Of a stretch of 64,000 nt of DNA, positions 54,501 to 64,000 are shown one piece after another. This stretch comes from Cyrtodaria siliqua (lineage: Eukaryota > Mollusca > Bivalvia > Adapedonta > Hiatellidae). The position numbers and the translations under genes were made by a program. The number at the start of each line of letters is the position of its first letter. Position 1 is the stretch's first letter. The notes under the pieces were generated by a model that saw only the letters and a list, made by a program, of their open reading frames with translations, had not been told where the DNA came from and searched no databases. The DNA is taken from assembly GCA_037043455.1 (NCBI GenBank), contig JAWPHD010000141.1, positions 434,001 to 498,000 of the forward strand, written 5' to 3'.

Positions 54501-57500
54501 CACTATTTGTTGGTTTTTGCATCGATGACAGTGGTGGTGGCAAAAAATGTTTCTTGGGTAAATCTTTCATTCTTGGCATAGGTGGGAGATCACCTATATC
54601 TGGAAGTGCTGCTAGGCCATCTTTCTTAGGTAAAGGTGGCAAATTGTTATAATTATGTAAACTTGGAACTTCGTCCAATTTAAGCAAAGCCGGAAGTTTG
54701 TCAGTTAAATCAATGGAATTAGGTAAAGGTGGCAAATCTTCAAACTTTGGAAGTGGTGCTAAATGTTTAATATTTGGCATTGTAGGCATCTCACCATTGC
54801 TTGGAAGTGGTGGTAAATTACCTAGCTTTGGTAAAGAAGACAGACTGTCTTTGTCTGGCAATGCTGGTAATTTATGATCGCTACTACTTGGTAAGGGAGA
54901 TAATTTATCTTTATCTGGTAGAGCCGGCAATTTATCCAACTGTGGATATTCTTGTCTCGGAGAATCTACAGGTGGGGAGGTTTCCTCATTTTCATTACCA
55001 TCGACTAAACTATTGGGATTATAACTTTCTACTATGTTATCTTGAGCTGTACCTTCATTGTCCTCAGTTTCATCAAATTTTTCTTCCTCTATACTAAAAT
55101 CATTATCCTTGTAATTTTCAAGCCATTTATCTTCTTCCAAATCCTCTCCTACTTCATTACTTTGGTCTTCTTCCTGTGTTTCAATATGTTCCCTTTCTTG
55201 CACATCAACGTTTTCTCCAACACCTAAATTTTCACCATGGTGTTGTCGATGTTTGTGCCTTGTTGCTTGATTTTCATGTTTATGGTCTTTTTTATCTAAC
55301 TCTGTCTCATCTGATTTTCCAGCCCCTTCTGTTTCATTTACTTCACCAGAATCAACTAACATTTTATCAGCTGCTTCAGCCTTTATGTTAGTGATGTCTT
55401 TATTCTCCCCAAGCAGTTCGGAAGCTTCATGTACCATTTCATTATTTTGTTTATTAGATGGTTCTTGCTGGTTACCACCATCAGTAACACTGGTAATGTC
55501 TGATCCTTCATTGTTTATAAAAATACTTTCCTGTGTTGAAGTTTCAGTATCTGGCTCTATGTCAGTAATATCTAAACTATATTCAGATGCTTTACCAGGT
55601 GTACTTGCTTCTGATTTCTGTTCCGTACCACCTATGTGTTCAACACCCTTATCTTCAGTCGTGTCAACATTCTCTATTTCAATATATTCTTCTTTCTCCT
55701 CATTATTTGTCTTCACATCATTAGTATTTTCATTTATTTTTTCATCATTGTTAGCATTATCATCAATATTTTCAGAACTCAGTGACTTATATTCATTATT
55801 TTCAATCATTTTGGAAGTTTTAATGTCTGGTTTAGGTGAAGATTTAGCTGCCTCAATGTCACCTTTTAATGTAGATTCTGTAGTAGAATCTTCAACCTTC
55901 ACAATATTTTCCTCAGTTGAATTTATAACTTTAGGATTTGGGGTTACATTGATGTTCTCTATGGGTGCGGTTGTGGAATGTACAGGTTCCCTGTTGTTTG
56001 TTGTTGTGGGCTTGTGGAGTGTGTCAGTAGGGCAGGGCCCTAGTGTACAGTTTTGTTGACTCGGAGGTATGGTCCTAGTGTCACAGACATGACTGTCGCC
56101 CACACAAGTGACTTTTCTTAATTGGACACCATCACCACAACTTCGTGTACACTGTTAAATAACAAAACTTATTTTATAGATTTGAAAAAAAAATAAAAAG
56201 AAATAGTAATGATTAAAAGAAATTTCACGGAACTTTTTAAACAAAACTGTATATCCATTAAAACTTGTTTTTGAAATAGTATTTATTAACTGTTACAGTC
56301 CCTCTACCTGCCATTAAGTGTCATTTGGGTAGTCATTATTACAAATGTGTAATACTGCTGAATTGTGACACACCTGAACATGTTACATTTACAGATGGCT
56401 CTAAGAAACATTTCCAGAGAACCGATATTACAAAGAATCATAACCCATTTACAAATTAGATGGCCAGGCCACGACCTGCATGTCGAGCCCACACAATGAC
56501 ATTTCAGGTCAACCGATGCAGTTTGGTCAATGTATCCGGAATAGACGATGGGATAAAGAGCTTGTACCAATAACATGACATGAACCATATTTCAAACAAT
56601 GCAGATCCCAGCCCTGTATACAGACAAGAGGCCCAAGAGGGCCTGTGGACGCTCTACTGGCTAACATGGCTCTTATAACATCAATGAAGCAAGTGACTGC
56701 CATTTACGTTTTTTTGGAAGTTTCGGGCAAAATACAGCTTTTGCACTAAATCAAGGGCCATAACTAAAGAATCTGTTAAAGTTCTGTAAAGATCAGATGA
56801 AAATGAAGGCCCTACCGTATTAACGAGGCAAAATATAGCATTTTTAACTAAATCAAGAGCCATAACTCCTCTGTTACTGGTCCGACTGGTCCAACATAGA
56901 GCTAAAAAAATAAATATTAATTAAACAAAAAAAAAATAAAAAAAAATAAATATATTAATTTAAAAAAATAACTAAAAAAATAAAAGTTTGGTAACGATCG
57001 GATGAAAAATGAGGCCCTCTCGTCTTAACGAGGCAAAATATAGCGTTTTGAACTAAATCAAGGGCCATAACTCCGCTGTTACTGGTCGGATATGGCTAGT
57101 TTTCGAACTTGCTCGAGCTTTCATTGATATTAACAATCTGATAAAGTCTGGTAAAGATCAGATGAACAATAAAGCCCCTATCGTCTTAACGAGGCAAAAT
57201 ATAGCATTTTTAACTAAATCAAGGGCCCCAACTCCGCTGTTACTGGTCCGATATGGTTGGTTTTCAAACTTAAACGAGCTTTCAATGACATTAACAATCT
57301 GATAAAGTTTGATAAAGATCGGATGAACAATGAAGCCCCTATCGTCTTAACGAGCCAAAATATAGCATTTTAACTAAATAAAGGGCCATAACTCCGCTCT
57401 TACTATTCCGCTATGGCTGGTTTTCGAAATTGTCCGAGCTTTTATTGATATTAACAATCTGATAAAGTTTGGTAAAGATTGGATGAACAATGAAGCCCCT

Positions 57501-60500
57501 AGCGTCTTAATGAGGCAAAATATAGCATTTTTAACTAAATCAAGGGCCATAACTCCGCTGCTACTAGTCCGATATGGCTGGTTTTCGAACTTGTCCGAGC
57601 TTTCATTGATATTAACAATGTGGTAAAGTTTGGTAAAGATATGATGAAAAATGAAGACCCTATCATCTTAACGAGGCAAAATATAGCAATATAGCATTTT
57701 CAACTAAATCAAGGACCATAACTCTGGTGTTACTGGTCCGATCTGGCTGGTTTTCGAACTTGTCCGAGCTTTCATTGATATTAACAATGTGGTAAAGTTT
57801 GGTAAAGATAGGTTGAAAAATGAAGACCCTATCGTCTTAACGAGGCAAAATATAGCAATATAGCATTTTTAACTAAATCAAGGGCCATAACTCCGCTGTT
57901 ACTTGGCCGATCTGGCTTGTTTTTGAACTCATCCGAGCTTTTATTGATATTAACAAGCTGTTAAAGTTTGGTAAAGATTGAATGAAAAATGAAGGCCCTA
58001 ATGCTTAACGAGACAAAAGTTAACGACGGACGGACGGACGACGGACGACGGACGACGGACAACTCGGCATCCCATAAATTGGTTTACAATGTCAGGTCAA
58101 TAAAAAATATCCTCATGCAGTTTAGTCAATATCCCACCAATAGATGCTGAGATTCATAACGTGCACCTTTATACCTTTAAACATGGCCTATATATTGAAC
58201 AAAGTAGGTCACAGCAACAAAAATGAATGGGCTCACCATGCCAGGTTGGTAAGGAAACTTATGGATGTAGTTTAATCAATGTCTCACTAATAGAAGCTGC
58301 TATCCAGAACTTGTACCCAAAACTGGACATGACCAATATATCGAAGAAAATAGGTCTCGGTGAAGACAACATTGAATTACCATGCCAGGTCGATAAGAGG
58401 AACATACTGACGCAGTTTGTGCAATATCCTGTCTTAGAAGTCAATATAAACAGAACTTGTACCTTAACTTTGATGCATGCAAGGACACACTTACACCGAA
58501 CACAAACGTAATCCCTAAGTTGAGCTTTCCACCAGCGGGCTCGACAAAAATCATGACAAGTTCCTTTTATGTTAAAAACAACAAGTCCCCTTTTAATATC
58601 AATTGATATATCCCCATACCTCTGTCCAGTCGTTGGTGACCCAATGTCCACACACTATTTCGCTACACTGCATCTCGGAGACTGGAATTTTGTTACCTTC
58701 ACATCCATTCTCCGTATTCTCACACGTAACAGTGCGGTACTTCAAACCACATGGATTACCGTTACACTGAAATATACAGTATGTTACAGGCTACAGCAAA
58801 AGCAACATTGTGTTACACTGAAATAAAGATTAATCTAAGATAAACTGACAATCATGAATTTTAGGTCTAACCCTCATAGGCTGTAAAATTTCAACTTAAA
58901 AGATAATCTACCCTCTAGTGAGCCGTATATGGGTGGAAGGACTATAAACCTTAGAACAATACATCTGCACTCAATTATATGAGGTCAGGCTACGGACCTG
59001 CTGAGGTCAGGCTACGGACCTGCTGAGGTCAGGTTACCGACCTGCTGAGGCCAGGCTACAGATCTGCAGAGGTCAGGCTACAGACCTGCTGAGGTCAGGT
59101 TACAGACCTGCTGAGGTCAGGCAACGGACCTGCTGAGGTTAGGCTACCGACCTGCTGAGGTCAGGCTACAGACCTGCTGCGGTCAGGTTACCGACCTGCT
59201 GAGGTCAGGCTACGGACCTGCTGAGGTCAGGCTACCGACCTGCTGAGGTCAGTAACTGTAACATGCAAGGCCTTTATTATCCACTGAGCTACGGAAGCCT
59301 ATGAATTTAGTTCAGAGATGTTTAGCCATTGTGATAACATTGACTTACACTTGACCACTCGCCGGTTATCCAGGCGCTATGTGAAGGACATGCTTCCTTC
59401 TTGTGGCATGCCTCCAACTCTGCAGGCTTCTCATCAAGACACGCCTCATCATCAAGGGCTATCTGCTCATCGGCACCGAGACTACGTACACAGATAACCG
59501 TGCGCTGGTGCATACCGTTGTCACCGCAGGTTACAGAACAATGCTGCCATGGCCCCATCCACCATCTGGAAATAGTGAATTATAATGTAAAACCACTAAT
59601 AGTACACTATTTTAAAGGTACGTAAATTGCATTAAAGTGATATACAAATTAAAAACTTGGGTTTGTGTGGTACATCCTCTTATTTCATTATTTCATTAAA
59701 CAAGAGGCCCAAGAGGGCCTGTGGACGCTCTCCTGGCTAAAGATAAAGTTTATGCACAAGGGGCCATAACTCTTTCAAATATCGTTCAACCAGAACAGGG
59801 TGATGATATAGGCAACAAGGCTTGGTACTGATTGTCCCTGACAAGTTTCGTTGAAATCCAGCCAGAGGTTCAGGAGAACTAGTCTGTACAAAGTTAGTGT
59901 ATTAAAACTTTTAAGGGGCCATAACTCTGCCAAAATTCATTCAACCAGAACAAGGCAATGATAGGTGCAACTAGGCATGGTACTGATCATCCCCATCAAG
60001 ATTCGTTGAAATCCAGCTAGGAGTTCAGAACAGACTAATCTGGACGTTTCTCTACTAAAACCTTTAAAGGGCCATAACCCTGACAAAAATCATTCAACCC
60101 GAATATGGCAATGATATGCACAACTAGGCTTGATACTGATCATTCTTGTCAAGTTTCGTTAAAATCCAGCCAGGGGTTCAAGCCCGGAAAATGTTTGTGT
60201 ATCAAAAACCTTTAAAGGGCCATAACTCCACCAAAAATCTGTTAACCGGAATGCGACGATGATATAACTAAGCTTGGTGCTGATCATCCCTGTAAAGTTT
60301 TGTTGAAATGTGGGGAGACGTTCAGGAGAATAGTCCAGACAAAGTTTGTGTATTAAAACCTTTAAAGGGCCATAACTCTGCCAAAAATCATTCAACTGGA
60401 ACACGGCAAAGATTTGCACAACTAGACCTGGAACTGATCATCCCTAAAAAGTTTTGTTTAAATCCGGCCAGGGGTTCAGGAAAACTAGTCAGGACAAAGT

Positions 60501-63500
60501 TTGTGTATTAAATCCTTTAAAGGGACATAAATCCGCCAAAATCATTCAACTGGAACACAGTGACGATATGTACAACTAGGCTTGGTACTGATCATCCCTG
60601 AAAATTTTCAATGAAATTTGGCCAAATGAAGGCCCTTTCTTCTTAATGAGGCCAACATATAGCATATTTCAGAAAATCAAGGGCCATAACTCCGGTGTAA
60701 ATGGTCCAATCTGGCTGGTTTTCAAACTTGTCGGACTCATTGATAGTAACAATCTGGTAAAGTTTGGTAAAGATCGGATGAAAAATGAAGACCCTATGGT
60801 ATTAAGGAAAAATATAGCATTTTTAACTAAATCAAGGGCCATAACTCCGCTGTTACTGGTCCGACCTGGCTGGTTTTCGAACTTGTCTGAGCTTTCATTT
60901 ATATTAACAATTTGGTAAAGTTTGGTAAAGATCTGACGAAAAACGAAGGTCCTATCGTCTTAACGAGGCAAAATATAGCATTTTTAACTAAATCAAGGGC
61001 CATAACTCCGCTGTTACTGGTCCAATATGGCTGGTTTTCGAACTTGTCTGAGCTTTCATTTATATTAACAATTTGGTAAAGTTTGGTAAAGATCTGACGA
61101 AAAATGAAGGTCCTATCGTCTTAACGAGGCAAAATATAGCATTTTTAACTAAATCAAGGGCCATAACTCCGCTGTTGCTGGTCCAATCTGGCTGGTTTGG
61201 AACTTGTCCAAGCTTTCATTGATATGAACAATCTGGTAATTTTTGGTAAAGATCGGATGAAAAATGAAGACCCTATCTTCTTAACGAGGCAAAATATAGC
61301 CTTTTTTAACTAAATCAAGGGCCATAACTCCACTGTTACTAGTCCGATCTGACTGGTTTTCAAACTTATCCGAGCTTTCATTGATAGTAACAAGATGGTA
61401 AAGTTTAGTAAAGATCGGATGAACAATGAAGCCCCTATCGTCTTAACGAGGCAAAATATAGCATTTTAAACTAAATCAAGGGCCATAACTCCGCTGTTAC
61501 TAGTCAAATATGAATGGTTTTCAAACTTGTCCCAGCTTTCATTGATAGTAACAATCTGATAAAATTTAGTAAAGATCGGATAAACAATGAAGCCCCTATC
61601 GTCTTAATGAGGCAAAATATAGCATTTTTAATTAAATCAAGGGTCATAACTCCGATGTTACTGGTCCGATATGGCTGGTTTTCGAACTTGTTCGAGCTTT
61701 CAACGACATTAACAATGTGGTAAATTTTGGTAAAGATAGGATGAAAAATGAAGGCCCTACTGTCTTAACGAGGCAAAATATAGCATTTTGAACTAAATCA
61801 AGGGCCATAACTCTGCCGATACAGGTCCGATCTGGATAGTTATCAAACTTGTCCGAGCTTTTATTGATAGTAACAATCTGGTAAAGTTTGGTAAAGATCG
61901 AGTGAAAGATGAAGGCCCTATCATCTTAACGAGGCAAAATTTAGCATTTTTAACTAAATTAAGGGCCATAACTCCGCCGATACTGGTCCAATCTGGCTGG
62001 TTTTCGAACTTGTCCGAGCTTTCATTGATATTAACATTCTGATAAAGTTTGGTAAAGATCGGATGAACAATGAAGCCCCTATCGTCTTAACGAGGCAAAA
62101 TATAGCATTTTTAACTAAATCAAGGGCAATAACTCCGCTGTTAATAGTCCGATCTAGCTGGTTTACTAACTTGTCCGAGCGTTCATTGATATTAACAATC
62201 TGTGCAAGTTTGGTAAAGATCAAATAATAAATGAAGGTGCTAGAGCGTTCACAAGGCTTAATATGGCATTTTTCAGCAAAACAAGGGCCATAACTCCATT
62301 TAAATTATTTCGATCTTGTCGGTTTTCGAATTGTTTGAGCTTTCATTGATATAAAGACACTGGCAAAGTTAAGTAAAGATCCGATTAATATTGAAGGCCC
62401 TAGAGTGTTCACAGGGCAGAAAATAGCATTTTTCAGAAAAAACAAGGGCCATAACTCCGGTGTTAATGACCCGATTTAGCTGGTTTTCGAACTTTTTCGA
62501 GCTTTTATTGATATTAACAATCTGTGCAAGTTTGAAAAGATCAAATAATAAATGAAGGTGCTAGAGTGTTCACAAGGCAGAAAATGACCTTTTTCAGAAA
62601 AAACAAGGGCCATAACTCTAGTGTTACTGACCCAATTCAGCTGATTTTCGAACTTGTCCAAGCTATAATTAGTATAAACAATCTGTGCAAGTTTGGTAAC
62701 GATCAAATAATAAATGAAGGTGTTAGTGCGTTCACAAGGCAGAAAATAGCAATTTTCAGAAAAAAACAAGGGCCATAACTCCAGTGTTACTGATCCGATT
62801 TGGCTGGTTTTCGAACTTGTTCGAGCTTTCACTGATATTAACAATCTGTGCAAGTTTGGTAAGGATCAAATAATAAATGAAGGTGCTAGAGTGTTCACAA
62901 GGCTTAATATGGCATTTTTCAGCAAAACAAGGGCCATAACTCCGGTGAAATTTATCTGATCCGGCTGGTTTTCGAACTTGTCCGAGCTTTCATTGATATA
63001 AAGACACTGGCAAAGTTTCGTAAAGATTCGATGAATAATAAAGGCCCTAGAGTGTTCACAAGGCAAAAGTTAACAGACGGACGGCCGACGGACGACGGAC
63101 GGACGACGGACAACTCGCCATCCCATAAGCTCTGCTGGCCTTCGGCCAGTAGAGCTAAAAATGAGACAGATGAACAGCTATTTAAATTTAAAATATTATC
63201 AACGCTTTTTGTCATCTTTTTTTCTTGTAATCAAAGTTTTGTTTTAATAATGTTCAAATTGTATAATGATTTGCATGATGGCCCATAATTGAAACTATTA
63301 TATTTTTATTCTATTCTGTTTATATGTGTGTGTATAGATAATCAGGTGTTTATTTTAAAGCAAACAGTATATGGGATCGAAAAATTGTGGGTTTGATCCC
63401 CCGCCAGGACCATAATGTGTTGTGTCCCTGAGCAAGACACTTTATCTACATTTTGCTTAGTGCTGGTTCTACCCAGGAAGACATCGAGAGTGATTAAAAT

Positions 63501-64000
63501 AAAATTTTAGCGAGCTTTCATTACAACTGATGTAAAACCAAAAAGTTGCTATTAAGCAGTCAGTGTATTTTTTCCTTATATAAGTGGTACCGAAAAACGG
63601 TACCATCATCTGTTTTTCCCCAAATGGAGTGAAAAAATTCCTAATTTGTTATTTTTTTATTTTATTTTTTTTTAAATATTTAGAGTGAAACTTTAAACAG
63701 AATAAGGGGGGAAATATTTTCTTTTATGTGAGGGTAATAAAATACTGCAAGAGAATGCATACATGGTCATGTGTTTGCAAAGTATTTAAGCATACAATAT
63801 TTCTTTTATTTGATAGTGACAAATTCCCAATTTAAGTCAAAACAAAGCAAATTTTCCCAACTGAATAGGTACCAATACCATTCCCAAAAGGGTGGAAAAA
63901 ATCACTGCAGCTGATAAAGAAATAGCTACATACTTTGCAGGACAGAGATGTTCATTACAGACTTTCTGCATGTCGTCTGGTTTGGTGGAGATGTTACAGT
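48349..64000 (-). CDS. ADAMTS / ADAMTS-like gene, 3' part: TSRs, long linker, TSRs, PLAC
   Basis: Eight exons, 5' to 3': 64000-63934 (partial), 59565-59349, 58766-58620, 56151-54043, 52610-52440, 50357-50211, 49746-49596, 48521-48349; phases agree and give about 1059 residues to the stop. Domain order: end of one TSR, three TSRs, a ~640-residue Cys-free acidic linker with LPPLP-type repeats, three TSRs, then a six-Cys PLAC domain. Most TSR exons begin at the first Cys (W-x-x-|C) in phase 0, a regular ADAMTS-style split. TSR-PLAC proteins are secreted into the extracellular matrix. A long linker between TSR groups and a terminal PLAC resemble ADAMTS7/ADAMTS12 (linker carries mucin-type and chondroitin sulfate chains) but the catalytic domain, if any, is outside the window, so ADAMTSL or papilin-like proteins remain possible. 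Confidence 0.88.
48522..49595 (-). other. ADAMTS-like last intron
   Basis: About 1.07 kb. 49250-49590 holds a dispersed repeat ('acactggaataccacgccgtag', with GACTCGAACCCACGAC like an inverted tRNA B box) related to sequence at 29150-29370. No exon. Confidence 0.45.
49596..49746 (-). CDS. ADAMTS-like exon: last TSR
   Basis: Acceptor TTTATTCAG, donor GCAG|GTATAA. CSKKCDGGEQVRLVQC...CNKEPC. The first Cys pair lacks the C-x-x-S/T-C O-fucose site. Confidence 0.88.
50211..50357 (-). CDS. ADAMTS-like exon: TSR with O-fucose site
   Basis: Acceptor CATCTAG, donor AGG|GTGAGT. CSATCGVSIRSRRVFC...CDMPAC then WVSGQWSR; C-S-A-T-C-G fits the POFUT2 O-fucose consensus. 49 codons, phase 0 at both ends. Confidence 0.9.
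50388..50840 (-). repeat. 57-bp satellite, about 8 copies
   Basis: Units built on 'aagcaagaaaagctatcagaaacacataatttaaagatgtagattctataaact'. The period is 57 bp (19 codons), so the minus strand stays open and reads as a repeated peptide (IYIFKLCVSDSFSCL); this is not a gene. More units flank the inserted elements at 52000-52135 and 52318-52375. Confidence 0.88.
50841..51996 (+). mobile_element. Chassis element, family 3, inserted in the 57-bp satellite
   Basis: Starts CAAGAAATATCACTGTAAGTG (hairpin ATCACT/AGTGAT, then ATGCCCTCGAA); five ~150-bp monomers with 'gtgaccttgaccttg' and 'cgcgacacatcgtcttg'; GACGGACGGAC and GGACGGACGG runs; 3' hairpin GCCCCCGAAAA / TTTTTCGGGGGC followed by ATAAAAAA. 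Satellite units without the insertion (for example 50709-50745, TTCTATAAA then an A run and GCAAGAAAAG) show the empty site. Confidence 0.8.
52144..52309. mobile_element. 166-bp hAT-type MITE in the satellite
   Basis: Ends CAGTCTTTGAATTAAC and (inverted) CAAGTCTTCGAATTAAC, flanked by the 8-bp direct repeat ATTTAAAG (52136-52143, 52310-52317). Inside are CACTAGCCC direct and GGGCTAGTG inverted motifs. Confidence 0.75.
52440..52610 (-). CDS. ADAMTS-like exon: first TSR after the linker
   Basis: Acceptor TTGTTTCCAG; the donor TCG|GTTGGT is weak but is the only GT nearby that keeps phase 0. CSRVCSGGIRSRSVVC...CDSNDKP...CNTQLC then WTVLDWSS. The second Cys is followed by Ser, not Gly. Confidence 0.86.
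52700..52925 (-). mobile_element. SINE family B, reverse orientation
   Basis: Minus strand: tRNA-like head near 52925-52840, TACTGGTTCTACCCAGGAAA at 52790-52765, then GGTAGTCTGCCTC and an A/T-rich tail. In the intron after the long linker exon. Confidence 0.65.
53140..53860 (+). mobile_element. Possible further tandem-repeat element (family 6)
   Basis: Two ~160-bp repeats ('tttcatcatttcaacaatcttgg..gaggaccataa..cttatgctacat' at 53240 and 53400) followed by GGACGGACAGACGATG and a short hairpin AGCTCAATATGAGC. The same logic as the other chassis elements, but the 5' end is not clear. Confidence 0.45.
54043..56151 (-). CDS. ADAMTS-like giant exon: TSR plus long linker
   Basis: 703 codons, acceptor ATTTAACAG, donor GAG|GTAAAT. 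Starts CTRSCGDGVQLRKVTC...CTLGPCP (a TSR with an O-fucose site), then ~640 residues with no Cys, rich in Glu, Asp, Asn, Ser, Thr and Pro. From about 54955 to 54515 lies a run of LPALPDKD / LPPLP-type repeats about 10-14 residues apart. Possible N-glycosylation sites (NVT, NET) and a DSGE motif flanked by acid residues, which fits a glycosaminoglycan attachment site. Ends WMSLEWTE, which is completed as a TSR by the next exon. Confidence 0.92.
54515..54955 (-). repeat. Coding repeat: Leu-Pro units in the linker
   Basis: About a dozen degenerate units with the pattern (D/N)-x-L-P-x-L-P over ~145 codons, for example KLPALPDKD twice, NLPPLP, LAPLP, DLPPLP, DLPPMP. DNA repeats are diverged, so the pattern seems held at the protein level. 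Confidence 0.8.
56152..56623 (-). other. ADAMTS-like intron, upstream of giant exon
   Basis: AT-rich. 56460-56590 is related to 58090-58420 (both have 'gatgccat/atgacatttcaggtcaa..gatgcagtttggtcaat'), a local duplicated segment. No exon. Confidence 0.45.
56624..58077 (+). mobile_element. Chassis element, family 2, lacking its 3' hairpin
   Basis: Starts ACAAGAGGCCCAAGAGGGCC, GCTCTACTGGCT; about eight 150-160-bp monomers with 'atcaagggccataactccgctgtta'; ends in GACGGACGGACGGACGACGG and CATCCCATAA, where the expected hairpin is missing. 56905-56990 has an A-rich low-complexity expansion. In the intron between exons 58620-58766 and 54043-56151. Confidence 0.75.
58620..58766 (-). CDS. ADAMTS-like exon: TSR with variant first Cys pair
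   Basis: Acceptor ATATTTCAG, donor GAG|GTATGG. CNGNPCGLKYRTVTC...CSEIVCG then WVTNDWTE. The usual C-x-x-S/T-C is C-N-G-N-P-C here, one residue longer and without the fucose acceptor. 49 codons, phase 0. Confidence 0.88.
58978..59252. repeat. 22-bp minisatellite, about 12 copies
   Basis: Near-perfect units of 'gaggtcaggctacggacctgct', each containing the imperfect palindrome AGGTC..GACCT. Within the ADAMTS-like intron, ~100 bp from exon 59349-59565. Confidence 0.92.
59349..59565 (-). CDS. ADAMTS-like exon: TSR with WWMGPW and O-fucose site
   Basis: Acceptor CTATTTCCAG, donor TCAAGT|GTAAGT. WWMGPWQHCSVTCGDNGMHQR...CHKKEACP then the tryptophan start of the next TSR (WITGEWSS). The spacing and R-T-V-I-C are typical of ADAMTS TSRs. 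Confidence 0.93.
59699..63161 (+). mobile_element. Chassis element, family 2, longest copy with both ends
   Basis: Starts AACAAGAGGCCCAAGAGGGC with GCTCTCCTGGCT; five monomers of type a ('gccataactctgccaaaaatcattcaac', ~150 bp), then about sixteen of type b ('aaatatagcatttttaactaaatcaaggg', ~155 bp; the last six a diverged subtype), then GACGGACGACGGACGGACGA, and the hairpin CTCTGCTGGCC / GGCCAGTAGAG followed by CTAAAAATG. 3.4 kb, non-coding, in the ADAMTS-like intron between exons 63934 and 59565. Confidence 0.8.
63162..63933. other. ADAMTS-like intron with a SINE remnant
   Basis: 63370-63512 is a diverged family A SINE on the plus strand (GTGGGTTTGATCCCCCGCC, then CTTAGTGCTGGTTCTACCCA). 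The remainder is AT-rich without an exon. Confidence 0.5.
63934..64000 (-). CDS. ADAMTS-like exon, partial: end of a TSR
   Basis: Runs off the window edge. CNISTKPDDMQKVCNEHLCPA ends a TSR; donor GCAAA|GTATGT leaves two bases, completed by the first base of exon 59565 to Lys. Confidence 0.85.

Noticed and set aside
54068..56059. Open frames on the plus strand opposite the long linker (up to 224 codons)
   Set aside because: They are antisense shadows of the Ser/Glu/Pro-rich linker exon, whose splice phases and TSR ends prove the minus strand is coding.
58978..59252. CRISPR-like array of regular repeats
   Set aside because: Units are contiguous 22-mers without spacers, in an intron of a eukaryotic gene; it is a minisatellite.

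Overview
This window is eukaryotic nuclear DNA, most likely from a marine bivalve mollusc (perhaps a heterodont clam). The basis is intron-rich genes with metazoan domain sets, low GC, tRNA-derived SINEs, CR1/Jockey-like non-LTR retrotransposons with a PHD-finger first ORF, and abundant tandem-repeat-bearing elements ending in ACGG-type microsatellites, like the 'pearl'/Helentron-type elements known from bivalves. The taxon is an inference; the rest is read from sequence.

Two host genes are present. (1) Plus strand, 12800-41018: a complete 17-coding-exon gene for an orthologue of the splicing factor SUGP1 (SURP and G-patch domain containing 1). All splice phases agree (3690 nt, 1229 codons plus stop). 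It has a single SURP module, a KRKRRSRW U2AF-ligand-like motif, a G-patch and the family's C-terminal tail ending NNPRRAYY. Its N-terminal half is greatly expanded by Lys/Arg/Glu-rich and Gln/Pro-rich sequence. (2) Minus strand, 64000 down to 48349: the 3' part of a secreted ADAMTS / ADAMTS-like gene. It has a run of thrombospondin type-1 repeats (TSRs), a ~640-residue cysteine-free acidic linker with Leu-Pro repeats, three further TSRs and a terminal PLAC domain, an order resembling ADAMTS7/12. Its 5' part lies beyond the window. The two genes converge; about 7.3 kb of repeats separates their stop codons.

Layout: 1-5570, repeats plus a reverse transcriptase scrap. 5570-12330, two minus-strand non-LTR retrotransposons in tandem, one broken by one visible nonsense codon, the other by a frameshift; the second has a PHD finger and a 2A-like NPGS motif in its ORF1. 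12330-12800, upstream region of SUGP1. 12800-42200, SUGP1 with introns full of transposons. 42200-48300, nested repeats between the genes. 48300-64000, ADAMTS-like gene with long repeat-filled introns.

The most interesting non-genic signal is a set of at least five element families with different internal monomers but the same chassis: a 5' CAAGA start, a subterminal inverted repeat, tandem monomers of about 110-320 bp (usually with an ACGG/GACG run) and a 3' hairpin followed by an A-rich end. Several insertions can be dated relative to each other because empty sites occur in the same window: a 1.2-kb hAT-type element with an 8-bp duplication, a chassis element inside a 57-bp satellite, and SINEs with duplications. 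Inside SUGP1, tandem repeats have multiplied splice-donor sites twice (exons 4 and 16).
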